The translations under genes were made by a program, and so were the position numbers. The notes beneath the pieces were generated by a model. It was not told the origin of the DNA and ran no database searches. It was given only the letters and a program-made list of their open reading frames with translations. DNA of 64,000 nucleotides from NCBI RefSeq assembly GCF_001543175.1, contig NZ_CP014161.1:868001-932000 (forward strand). Direction: 5' to 3'. This document shows, piece by piece, positions 7,245-16,600 of this stretch. Positions within the stretch are counted from its first letter, which is position 1. Each line of letters opens with the position of its first letter. This stretch comes from Aerococcus urinae (GTDB lineage Bacteria > Bacillota > Bacilli > Lactobacillales > Aerococcaceae).

Positions 7245-8186
7245 TTATTTTGTTGAGAAGGTAAATTTAGGACTGAGTTGGCGAAGAATATCCGTTGACG
7301 ATTGAATAAATTCAACGATGGTTGGCGCTAGTGAACGATCTTGACGATGAGAGAATACATAGTCACACTTAAAAATATCACTATCAAAAACAAAGACGTT
7401 ACAATCATTAAAAGTTGGCCAAGACATGCCTGTAACCGGTACAAAGGTTGCTCCTACTCCTTTTCTTGTTAAACCGACTGCCGAATAGACAGTAGAAGTT
7501 TCCAAAATAATATGTTGTTTTAGCCTTTTACGGTTATAAAATAAATCCACTAAACGTCTTAAGCCAAAATTATGGGGGAGTAAGACAAGGGGAAGATTAT
7601 CTAATTTGTCAAGATCATAGGGGAAATGGGTGATCTCACTTCCATATTTTTCTTGATAGAGTGGGTTATTTTTAGGGACAATCAAATACATCTGGTCGCT
7701 ATAGACATAGTGGTGTTGAAAAGCATTGTTTTCCATAGGAGCCATTTCAAAAGCGATATCAATCATGTGATTTTCAATTAAAGAATCAATGGTATCGGCA
7801 TCCTCTTCATAAAATTCAAATTTAATTTCGGGATTTTTCTCAAGAAAGGGCGGAATAATTAAAGGTAAGATACTGCTGCCTAGAGCCGGATTAATTCCAA
7901 GTTTGATTTTTCCCTTTTTGTTTTTTGAGATCATATCAAATTCACTTAGCATATCAAGGTCGATTTCAGGCTTCCTGCGCAAATGATCCAAGTAACGTTC
8001 ACCGGCATAAGTAATTTGAACGGAACGTGGTAAACGGGTGAAAAATTCTAATCCGTACTCACCTTCTAAACGACTCAACATTTTACTTAAATAAGGTTGT
8101 GATACATAGAGTTTTTCTGCAGCAGCAGTGATATTACCTTCGGCGACAATTGTTTCCATGAGTACTAAGGGTGTTATGTTAGACAT
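7245..8186 (-). CDS. LysR family transcriptional regulator
   Basis: A 313-residue LysR-type regulator of normal length. The N-terminal winged helix-turn-helix covers about residues 5-64 (GNITAAAEKLYVSQPYLSK is the helix-turn-helix core), followed by the usual two-lobed effector-binding domain (from about residue 95, KGKIKLGINPALG). It is divergent from the SDR-permease-CoA-transferase-thiolase genes and convergent with the enoyl-CoA hydratase gene, the classical position for a regulator of both. Its effector may be a short-chain acyl-CoA or hydroxy acid; this is inference from context only. Confidence 0.88.
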   Translation of the reverse strand: MSNITPLVLMETIVAEGNITAAAEKLYVSQPYLSKMLSRLEGEYGLEFFTRLPRSVQITYAGERYLDHLRRKPEIDLDMLSEFDMISKNKKGKIKLGINPALGSSILPLIIPPFLEKNPEIKFEFYEEDADTIDSLIENHMIDIAFEMAPMENNAFQHHYVYSDQMYLIVPKNNPLYQEKYGSEITHFPYDLDKLDNLPLVLLPHNFGLRRLVDLFYNRKRLKQHIILETSTVYSAVGLTRKGVGATFVPVTGMSWPTFNDCNVFVFDSDIFKCDYVFSHRQDRSLAPTIVEFIQSSTDILRQLSPKFTFSTK

Positions 8187-8251
8187 TTTTAGAAACCTCC
8201 AAATAGTCAGTGCATGCTTAATGGTGGGTATAGTATAGCATAATTTTTTAG

Positions 8252-8276
8252 CTATAACAATATAGTTATTGATAGC
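8252..8276. promoter_or_regulatory. Candidate LysR operator in divergent intergenic region
   Basis: ATAAC and GTTAT are inverted around AATATA. The right-hand part ATAGTTATTGATAGC (8262-8276) resembles ATAGTTATCGCTATA (6272-6286) in the enoyl-CoA hydratase promoter. Matching elements at two promoters next to one LysR gene suggest a common operator. Confidence 0.4.
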
Positions 8277-8283
8277 GCTTTCA
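8270..8283. promoter_or_regulatory. cre-like catabolite control site
   Basis: TGATAGCGCTTTCA matches the CcpA cre consensus TGWAANCGNTNWCA at all but one position. It overlaps the candidate LysR site and lies about 45 bases upstream of the probable start of the SDR operon (-10 TATAAT at 8315-8320). Confidence 0.65.
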
Positions 8284-8406
8284 TCTATTATTTCTATTTA
8301 CCTTTCTTTTCCGATATAATAAGTATGTAAAAGAAATGGTTTGTAGTTACTTAGCTCGTTATAACTATAAATTAATACATTAGCTATTTCAAAGGAGGAA
8401 GATCGA

Positions 8407-9144
8407 ATGTTTAACGATCAAGTTGTTGTAGTTACTGGCGCTGGCCAAGGTATTGGTGCTGAAATCGCTAAAGAATTCGCTCAAGATGGTGCTCAAGTAG
8501 TCATTGTTGATTTCAATGAAGAAACGGCACAAAAGACAGCAGAAGCCATTAATGAAAATAATGGTAAAGCAGTTGCTTATCAAGCGGATGTATCTGATTT
8601 CGACCGTGCAGAGGAAATTATTGCTGATGTTGTTGAAAAATACGGAAAAGTTGATGTCTTAATCAACAATGCTGGTATTACCCGTGATGCTTCATTGAAG
8701 AAAATGACTAAAGAACAATGGGATCAAGTTATTGCAACTAACTTAACAGGTGTATTTAACTATTCTAAAGCAGCATTTATTCGCATGACTGCCGCAGGGT
8801 ACGGACGTATTGTAAACGCTTCTTCCTTAGCAGGGGTTGAAGGTAACTTCGGTCAAACCAACTATTCCGCTTCAAAAGCAGGTATTATTGGTATGACTAA
8901 GACAATCGCTCGTGAAGGTGCTGCAAAAGGGGTTACCGTTAATGCCGTTGCACCAGGTTTCATTGAAACCCCAATGACCGATGCTATTCCAGAAGAAATC
9001 AAACAAAATATGATTGATGGTATCCCAGTAAAACGTATTGGTTATCCAAAAGACATTGCCAATGCAATGAAATTCTTAGCTTCACCAGATTCAGGTTATA
9101 TCACTGGTCAATTACTACAAGTTAACGGTGGTATGAACATGTAA
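8407..9144 (+). CDS. SDR family oxidoreductase, FabG/PhaB-like (acetoacetyl-CoA reductase or 3-hydroxyacyl dehydrogenase)
   Basis: A 245-residue classical short-chain dehydrogenase. The cofactor motif TGAGQGIG is at residues 10-17, NNAG at 87-90, catalytic Ser near 140, and the YSASK box gives Tyr153 and Lys157. Sequence type is FabG/PhaB (3-oxoacyl-ACP or acetoacetyl-CoA reductase). A fatty acid synthesis cluster is absent; the downstream permease, CoA-transferase and thiolase suggest oxidation of 3-hydroxybutyryl-CoA (or free 3-hydroxybutyrate) to the 3-keto form. AAAGGAGG eight to ten bases before ATG gives strong initiation. A 30-base palindrome separates it from the permease, probably lowering downstream expression. 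Confidence 0.85.
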   Translation: MFNDQVVVVTGAGQGIGAEIAKEFAQDGAQVVIVDFNEETAQKTAEAINENNGKAVAYQADVSDFDRAEEIIADVVEKYGKVDVLINNAGITRDASLKKMTKEQWDQVIATNLTGVFNYSKAAFIRMTAAGYGRIVNASSLAGVEGNFGQTNYSASKAGIIGMTKTIAREGAAKGVTVNAVAPGFIETPMTDAIPEEIKQNMIDGIPVKRIGYPKDIANAMKFLASPDSGYITGQLLQVNGGMNM

Positions 9145-9163
9145 TGTCGCTCGCTGCATAAAA

Positions 9164-9193
9164 ATTAAAGGAACGGTTAACCGTTCCTTTAAT
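9164..9193 (+). terminator. Perfect 30-base palindrome between SDR and permease genes
   Basis: The sequence is perfectly self-complementary about the axis 9178/9179, with AAAGGAACGG in the left arm. As RNA it folds into a long hairpin. The following TCATGTTTTTT is an imperfect U tract, so partial termination or mRNA protection is likely rather than full termination. Confidence 0.65.
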
Positions 9194-9221
9194 CATGTTT
9201 TTTACAGCAAGGAGAAAATAT

Positions 9222-10562
9222 ATGGAAATTCTTGGCGTAATCGGTATATTTCTTGCGATTATCGCAATTATTTATTTATCAGTTAGAGGATTAAACATTG
9301 TTATTGCTGCTCCTCTAGCCACATTAATTGTTATTCTAACCAACCAAATGGACATCTTTGGGTCATTAATTGGTGATGCACCTTCTTATATGACCGGTCT
9401 TGCAGGTTTCTTAATTAAAAACTTTGCGATTTTCCTATTAGGTGCAGTTCTGGCTCAATATATGGAAAAAAGTAATGCAACAGTTTCTATCGCTAACTGG
9501 GTTTTGGCCAAAGTTGGTTTAGATAATCCCTTTATTGTGTTAGTAGCATTCGCAGGTATTGCAGCAATATTAACTTATGGTGGGATTAGCTTATTTGTGG
9601 TTATGTTTGCCTTAGTTCCATTAGCTCGACCAATCTTTAAAAAATTAAATGTGAATTGGTCCTTATTACCTATTCCACTATTCTTGGGAATGGCAACCGT
9701 AACTATGTCTATGCTGCCAGGGACACCTTCAGTTCAAAACGCGGTACCAACGACTTACTTAGGGACTACTTTAACAGCAGCTCCTGTGTTGAGTATGATT
9801 GGTGTTATTACTGTGGTTGCTTTTGGACTGACCTACTTAAAGTTTCAATTAAATCGGAGTCTAGCTAAAGGAGAAACTTTCTATTCTTATTTAGGTGAAG
9901 GGGAATCAGTTGGAGAAGAAGCTGACCTTGACGCTGAAACAGATGAAGATAATATTCCTCCAATTTTATTAGCTATCTTACCATTGGTTACTTTAGTAGC
10001 GATTATTTTAATCTTCAGTGATGTGCCGAATATTATTTTGATTGCTTTAACTGTGGGTATCTTATTAAGTGCCTTCTTATATCGAAAATATTTACCAAAA
10101 CAAACTTCACTATTGAATGATGGAGCTAATAGTGCTGTACCATCAGCCTTTGCTACCTCAAGCTCAGTAGCTTTTGGGTCAGTATTAACCAGTGCTCCTG
10201 GCTTCAGTGTGGTTCAAGATGCGATTATGTCTATCCCGGGTAACCCTTTAATTGGACTATCTGTAGCAACTGCTTTACTTGGCGGGATTACAGGTTCTAG
10301 TTCCGGGGCTCTGGGGATCGTTATGCAAAACTTTGCACCAACTTATTTAGAAATGGGAATTGCGCCTGAATTGATTCACCGTATTGCAGTTGTTGCATCA
10401 GCTGTGATTACAGTGGTTCCTCATTCGGGAGTGACAATCACATTTAACAATTTGACTGGCTTAAGTTTAAAAAATGCTTTCATGCATCAGTTTATAATGG
10501 TTAATGGTGGTCACTTGCTTGCCTTAATCGCTATGTTAATTGCTTCAACAATTTTATATTAA
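9222..10562 (+). CDS. GntP family permease, possible 3-hydroxybutyrate/short-chain acid transporter
   Basis: A 446-residue membrane protein with about 12 hydrophobic segments. Family features include AGIAAILTYGGISLFVV (about 110-126), MSMLPGTPSVQNAVPTTYLG (about 161-180) and a C-terminal HSGVTITFNNLTG, all typical of GntP/HbuT-type proton symporters. A charged, cytoplasmic-looking loop rich in Glu/Asp lies near residues 225-245. Start at 9222 is chosen because AAGGAG lies seven bases upstream. GntP members carry gluconate or hydroxy acids; here the CoA-transferase and thiolase neighbours favour 3-hydroxybutyrate or a similar C4 acid. Gluconate genes are not seen. Confidence 0.82.
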   Translation: MEILGVIGIFLAIIAIIYLSVRGLNIVIAAPLATLIVILTNQMDIFGSLIGDAPSYMTGLAGFLIKNFAIFLLGAVLAQYMEKSNATVSIANWVLAKVGLDNPFIVLVAFAGIAAILTYGGISLFVVMFALVPLARPIFKKLNVNWSLLPIPLFLGMATVTMSMLPGTPSVQNAVPTTYLGTTLTAAPVLSMIGVITVVAFGLTYLKFQLNRSLAKGETFYSYLGEGESVGEEADLDAETDEDNIPPILLAILPLVTLVAIILIFSDVPNIILIALTVGILLSAFLYRKYLPKQTSLLNDGANSAVPSAFATSSSVAFGSVLTSAPGFSVVQDAIMSIPGNPLIGLSVATALLGGITGSSSGALGIVMQNFAPTYLEMGIAPELIHRIAVVASAVITVVPHSGVTITFNNLTGLSLKNAFMHQFIMVNGGHLLALIAMLIASTILY

Positions 10563-10598
10563 GAAAACAAATGTATTTATAGAAAAGGAGAGAGATAA

Positions 10599-12176
10599 AT
10601 GGGTAAAAAGAAACCAGTTATTTCAAGACGTGAAGCAGCTGATTTAATTAAAGATAACGATCTATTAGCTACTTGTACTTTTGGTTTAGGGGGCTTACCT
10701 GAAGACTTACTAGTAGGGGTTAAAGAACGTTACGAAGAAGAACAACATCCTAAAGACATCACTTTCATGTGGTCATGTGGCATTGGTAACAACAAACCTG
10801 GCCGTGGAGCTGACCACTTATTAGCAGATGGTTTGGTTAAACGTATCATTGCTGGTCACGTTGGTTCTTCACCTGGTATGGTTGACAAGGTTGTTAATAA
10901 CGAAGTTGAAGCCTACTTATTACCACAAGGTGTATTTACTCAACTTTATCGTGCTATTGCTGGTAACAAACCTTTCTTAACCAAAGTTGGTTTACAAACT
11001 TATGTTGACCCTCGTTTAGAAGGGGCTAAAGCGACTGAAAAAACCACTGAAGAACTTATTGAATTAGCTGAATTTGGTGGCGAAGAATGGTTGAAATATC
11101 CAGATTTTGATATTGATGTTGCCTTCATCCGTGGATCATTTGCTGATGAAAAAGGAAATATGAATGTTGAAGATGAGACCTGTATTCTTGAACAACTTGA
11201 ATTAGCAATGGCTACCAAGAAAAAAGGTGGTACCGTTATTGCTCAAGTAAAACAAATTGTTGAAAACAACTCTCTAGATCCTAAGAGTATTGTCGTACCA
11301 GGTGGTTTAATTGACTATATTGTGGTAGCTGACCCTGAATATCACTACCAAACCATGGGAACCTATTACAGCCCAGAGCTAGCTGGGAAAATCAATGTTC
11401 CAGTGGACAGCGTTAAACCTGCACCACTTTCATCACGTAAGGTCATTGGTCGTCGTGCAGCTATGGAATTACAACCAGATTCTGTGATTAACTTAGGTAT
11501 CGGTACACCTGACATGGTGGCCTCTGTTGCCCAAGAAGAAGGCGTTGCTGACGAATATGTGACAACTCTAGAGATGGGTATCTGGGGTGGTAGTGCTGCT
11601 GGTGGTTTAGACTTTGGTGCTTCACGTAATGCTGATGCTTCTATTGCTATGGCTAATCAATTTGACTTCTACGATGGTAATGGATTAGACCTTTCTGTAT
11701 TAGGGATTGGACAAATTGACCAATATGGTAACAATAACGTTACAAAATTTGGGCCTAAAGTTCCTGGCCCAGGTGGATTCATCAACATCTCCCAAAATAC
11801 TAAGAACCTTGTCTTTGTAGGTACATTAACTGTTGGGGGTAAATCCCACATCGAAGACGGTAAATTAGTCATTGATGAACAAGGTCGTGGACCTAAATTC
11901 CTAAAAGAAGTAGAACAAGTAAGTTTCTCTGGTAAATATGCTCAAGAAAACGATCAAAATATCTTATACGTCACTGAACGTGCTGTCTTTGACTTACATG
12001 AAGGTAAAGTTCGTTTAATTGAAATTGCACCAGGAATTGACCTCCAAAAAGATGTCCTCGATCAAATGGAATTTGAACCTGAAATTGCCGAAGACTTGAA
12101 AGAAATGAATCCTGATATCTTTAAAGAAGAATGGGGCGGGCTTAAAGAAATTATTGATGCAAAATCTAAAAAATAA
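10599..12176 (+). CDS. Acyl-CoA:acetate/3-ketoacid CoA-transferase (fused alpha-beta, YdiF/Pct type)
   Basis: A 525-residue family I CoA-transferase with both subunits in one chain: alpha-like half about 1-265, beta-like half about 280-515. The catalytic glutamate that forms the glutamyl-CoA thioester is Glu325 in TLEMGIWGG. GXGGXP-like FGLGGLPEDL near 28-37 is the first CoA-loop. These enzymes move CoA from acetyl-CoA to short hydroxy or keto acids. The gene lies 36 bases after the permease with AAAGGAGAGAG as ribosome site and precedes a thiolase, so activation of imported 3-hydroxybutyrate or acetoacetate is the likely job. Propionate/lactate CoA-transferase activity is an alternative. Confidence 0.85.
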   Translation: MGKKKPVISRREAADLIKDNDLLATCTFGLGGLPEDLLVGVKERYEEEQHPKDITFMWSCGIGNNKPGRGADHLLADGLVKRIIAGHVGSSPGMVDKVVNNEVEAYLLPQGVFTQLYRAIAGNKPFLTKVGLQTYVDPRLEGAKATEKTTEELIELAEFGGEEWLKYPDFDIDVAFIRGSFADEKGNMNVEDETCILEQLELAMATKKKGGTVIAQVKQIVENNSLDPKSIVVPGGLIDYIVVADPEYHYQTMGTYYSPELAGKINVPVDSVKPAPLSSRKVIGRRAAMELQPDSVINLGIGTPDMVASVAQEEGVADEYVTTLEMGIWGGSAAGGLDFGASRNADASIAMANQFDFYDGNGLDLSVLGIGQIDQYGNNNVTKFGPKVPGPGGFINISQNTKNLVFVGTLTVGGKSHIEDGKLVIDEQGRGPKFLKEVEQVSFSGKYAQENDQNILYVTERAVFDLHEGKVRLIEIAPGIDLQKDVLDQMEFEPEIAEDLKEMNPDIFKEEWGGLKEIIDAKSKK

Positions 12177-12226
12177 TTAGATATGTTGTATAATAAAGGC
12201 CTTGAAATTAAAGGAGGATTTAGTGA

Positions 12227-13474
12227 ATGTTAAAAGCTAAAAATGAAGAAGTTGTTTTTGTCGGTGCCGCACGGACTCCTGTTGGTGCTTACCTAGGCGA
12301 CTTAAAGACTGTACCAGTTGACGAATTAGGGGTGATTTCTCTTACAGAAGCTGCTAAACGTGCTGGTGTTGCCGTTGAAGACATCGAAGAAGTTATTGTT
12401 GGTCATGTCACTGGATCACAAACAACCAATAATTTAGGTAACATTATCGGAATTGATGCAGGCGTAAAAAATACTGCAACAGGTATGACCATTAACCGCA
12501 TTTGTGGATCAGGTATTCAATCCGCTGTATCAGCTGCACAAGAATTACTATTATCCAACAAAAGTATCATTGCCGCTGGTGGGGTAGAATCTCTATCTCG
12601 TGCACCTTTCTATCTACCAGAATCCGTTCGTTATGAGGGGTTAAAAGGAGGCAACAAACCTTTAATTGATGCTAACTTAGCAGGACACAGCTCTGCTTCT
12701 GGTAAAGATTCTGGTGTTAACCACATGGGGAACACTGCAGAAAATGTTGCTCGTAAATACGGAATTACTCGTGAACGCGCTGACCAATTTGCGGTAGAAT
12801 CCCAACGTAAAGCTGCAGAAGCTATGGAAAACGGACGTTTCGCTCAAGAAATCATTCCAGTAGAAGTTAAAGGACGTAAGGGGAAAGTTAACGTCGTAGA
12901 AAAAGACGGCCATCCACGTCCAGGAACATCGATGGAATCATTAGCTAAATTACGCCCAGCTTTTGAAAAAGATGGTATTGTTACTGCAGGTAATGCTTCT
13001 GGATTAAATGATGGTGGTGCTTTTGAAATTATGACCACCAAATCAGTTGCTGAAGAACGTGGCTTAGAAATCATGGCTCGCGTCGTTGACTACCAAATTG
13101 CTGGTTGTGACCCTGCTTACATGGGATTAGGACCAGTTCAAGCCATTAAAGACATTCTTGCCCGTCAAGAAATGGACCTTAAAGAAGACATTGATATCTT
13201 AGAAATTAATGAAGCCTTTGCCGCTCAAACTATTGGTTGTCTGATCGAGCTTGGTATTGAAGAAGATACTGACTTCTACAAGAATCATTTCAACCCACAT
13301 GGTGGTGCAGTTGCTTTAGGTCACCCATTAGGCATGTCTGGTGCACGTATCATTACATCCTTATTGTATGAATTCAAGAACCATCCAGAATACCGTTATG
13401 CGATTGCTTCAGCATGTATCGGTGGGGGACAAGGTATTGCTCTCTTACTTGAAAATGGTTATTACCAAGGCTAA
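12227..13474 (+). CDS. Acetyl-CoA C-acetyltransferase (thiolase)
   Basis: A 415-residue thiolase, slightly longer than the usual 390-400. Catalytic nucleophile Cys93 lies in NRICGSG, His366 in GGAVALGHPLG and the second cysteine, Cys397, in ASACIGGGQG; all three are intact. It cleaves acetoacetyl-CoA with CoA to two acetyl-CoA, or runs the reverse condensation. AAGGAGG with good spacing precedes ATG. Position behind the CoA-transferase and permease favours the catabolic direction. The mevalonate pathway also needs such an enzyme, but no mevalonate genes are seen here. A TATAAT-like element at 12189 may add a local promoter. Confidence 0.9.
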   Translation: MLKAKNEEVVFVGAARTPVGAYLGDLKTVPVDELGVISLTEAAKRAGVAVEDIEEVIVGHVTGSQTTNNLGNIIGIDAGVKNTATGMTINRICGSGIQSAVSAAQELLLSNKSIIAAGGVESLSRAPFYLPESVRYEGLKGGNKPLIDANLAGHSSASGKDSGVNHMGNTAENVARKYGITRERADQFAVESQRKAAEAMENGRFAQEIIPVEVKGRKGKVNVVEKDGHPRPGTSMESLAKLRPAFEKDGIVTAGNASGLNDGGAFEIMTTKSVAEERGLEIMARVVDYQIAGCDPAYMGLGPVQAIKDILARQEMDLKEDIDILEINEAFAAQTIGCLIELGIEEDTDFYKNHFNPHGGAVALGHPLGMSGARIITSLLYEFKNHPEYRYAIASACIGGGQGIALLLENGYYQG

Positions 13475-13497
13475 TTTTAATCGTTAGCTTAAAATAT

Positions 13498-13527
13498 AAC
13501 TCCTAGGGACTTTTCCTAGGAGTTTTT
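13498..13527 (+). terminator. Rho-independent terminator after thiolase gene
   Basis: AACTCCTAGG (13498-13507) pairs with CCTAGGAGTT (13515-13524), seven-base loop, followed by T residues. It closes the SDR-to-thiolase operon. Confidence 0.92.
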
Positions 13528-13667
13528 GTTATTTGTAGGATCTAAATATTAGTAAGGGCAGACTTCTACATATGCGTTAAGGCTGGATATTCTATTCACT
13601 TTTACGTCGGTATGGTATAATAAATTAATTCAAAGAAGTTAATTATTTATAAAAAGTGGGTGAATTT

Positions 13668-16600
13668 ATGCGTTGGAGTATACCAACAAAAATGATTGAG
13701 GAAGGTAGGCAGCTAGTTAACCAAGACCGTGTACTAAAAGTGATTCCTAATGAAAATGAAGCTATTTGGCGCGCAGAAGTTCTTGATGATGAAAAATACA
13801 TCGTTATTTTAGATGGAACTGGTAAAGAAGAAGATATTTGTCGTTGTATCACCTGGCAACAAAAATCTTACTGCCCACATACTGTTGCAGTGGAATTGTT
13901 TTTACGTGACCATGATGTGGTCCGTGCCATGGCATATTCCAAGCGACCTCTATTTCATTATCCAGAAAATGTGATGGACCAGCATCCATCAATTGATAAA
14001 TTACTCACTTCCTACCGTGAAAGAATGGATTACCAGCTCAGTGACCAGGATCAAGTCAAGACCTATCGTTTAAAGGTTCAATTCGAAATTTACGATATGA
14101 CTGGACTCCAATATCAATTATCGAGTGAAAGACTCTTTTATTTAAGGCTAAAAGTTGGCTATGATCAACTTTACTATGTTCAAGATTTTACGGATTTTTA
14201 TCGACAACTTTTAAATGCGGGCTCATATAGGCTCTCCAACCGCCACGATAAAGCGGTCTGGCTTATTAAAGAAGCCTTTAATGCTGATACTTATGACTTG
14301 CTTTACCAATTAGCCTTGATTAAGGAAAATAACAATCACCGCCTAGAAGCAGGATTAAATATTTCTACATCTCACCAAAGCCCTCAACGAGATTTCTTAT
14401 CTCAGAAACAATTGTTCATGTTGATAGATTTTTATCAAGAGCACAGTGAATCAAATCAAGATGGCGACAACATCCAATTTTATCTCGATGATGACTTAGT
14501 TGAGCTTAACTTTTATCAAGACAAACGGCCAGTCTTACTTGAACTTCAGCACAAGGATGGAAATTACCTAGTGATCATGAATCCTAGGATGCGATTATAT
14601 AAGTTCTACCAAATGATCTTCGATGGCTACAATCTCTATAGAATTGAAGCTGACCAAAGTTATTTTGATGACTTAGAATTGTTGCAAGGGACATTTGCTG
14701 ACCATTCCTACCAGTGGCAGCTTAGTGCGGATGAGGTTGAAGAGTTTATTTCTTGTTTTGGCTACCAAATTCTTGCTCATGGTCTTATCAATAATATTGT
14801 ATTGTTAAGTTTTGCTTCAGGAATGGGCCCATTGAAAGTAGAGATATCCCTAGATGTCAGTGATCGTTTCTTACAAGCTGATTTAATCTATCATTATGGC
14901 CAGTACCAGTTATCTGATACTCCAGGAGAAAATATTTTGCCAGAAAAGGGCATTATCTTAAGAGATATTAAGGGCGAAATTCAATCCGAGCAACAACTTA
15001 TCAAATTAGCCTTTGAAAAATCAGATAATCAATTTATTAGTCAATTTGATAATTTTAATCAAACCATGGAAGCGTTAAACGATTGTCAGAAATTCTTCCC
15101 TAAGGATTGGACGGTGACTTATAGTCAACAATTAGAGGAATGGCAAAATAACGATAAGCAATTAAAAGTAGAAACTGGTAAAAATGAAGAGAATCGTTTC
15201 TTAACGATTAATTTCACCCTGGATGATGTTGATGACGATGAAGTCAATGAAATTTTAAAGGCTATCGAGCAAAACGACCAATACCTGCAGTTAGATAGTG
15301 GAAAAATTATTGATTTGAAGAAAATCATTACTCCTCAACAGAATAAAATGTTAAAACAGCTGCGTTCTGGCAATACACATTGGGAAAATGGTGGACAAGT
15401 TCCTGCCTACCAGAGCCTAAAATATGCAGATGCTCTAGGTCAGGCAGTGGATTTTGAACAGTTCTACCAAGATATTATTCACCCAGCTCGGTCAGATTAC
15501 CAAAGCAATCCAGGCTTAAAAACTGAATTAGCCCCTTATCAGAAATATGCTGTTCAGTGGTTAGGTCAATTGGCTAAATATAACCTTGGTGGACTATTAG
15601 CTGATGAAATGGGACTAGGAAAAACGGTTCAAACCGTGGCTTTCTTGCTGGATTACTTTGATAAACTGCCTCAAGCCAATGTGCTCATTTTAGCCCCAGC
15701 TTCTGTTATCTATAATTGGAAATATGAAATTCAACGCTTTGCACCAGAGGTGAAGGTTGTGGTATTAGATGGTAGTGTTGAGGAAAGAGAAAAAATCCGT
15801 CAGGAAAATCCCAAGGCTATTTGGATTTGCTCTTACCATTCCTACCGTAATGACCAGGAAGCCTACCACCAAGAATATTTTGATGTCTTGATTCTAGATG
15901 AAGCTCAAGCACTCAAGAATGAACGCACGGTTTTATACCAATCAGTCGTTAACCAAGATAGTGGTATGCGGATCGGATTATCGGGGACTCCTTTAGAGAA
16001 TAATTTAAATGAATTTTGGGCTTTGGTGCAAATGATTTTACCAGGTCTATTACCACAGAAGAAAGAATTTCAAGCCATGTCCATTGAAAGTATTCGTAAA
16101 TTGGTTAGCCCCTTTGTCTTACGTCGAACCAAACAGGAAGTTCAATTGGAATTGCCTGATAAGTCCGTCCATAATCGCTATGCTAGCTTAGAATCAAATC
16201 AAAAGGCGGTTTATCTTGCTTACTTGGAAGATATCCGCGATCGCCTAAAAGATAATGATGTCAATGGTTCTCACAAACACATGGAAATGCTGGCAGCAAT
16301 TACTCGTTTAAGACAAATTTGTTGCCATCCAGCTCTAGTGAATGCTGACTACCAAGGAACGAGTGGAAAATTTGAATATTTCAAGCGGATGTTAGAACGG
16401 GCCTTAAGTAATAATCGTAGAATATTGGTCTTTTCACAATTTACATCGATGCTAGCCATCATGCAGGATTATTTAGACCAAGAGGGAATTAACTATTTTA
16501 TTATTGAAGGAAAAACCAATAAAGAAAAACGCCAAGATCAAGTCAACCGCTTCAACCAAGGTGAAGGCTCCGTCTTTTTAATCTCCCTAAGAGCTGGCGG

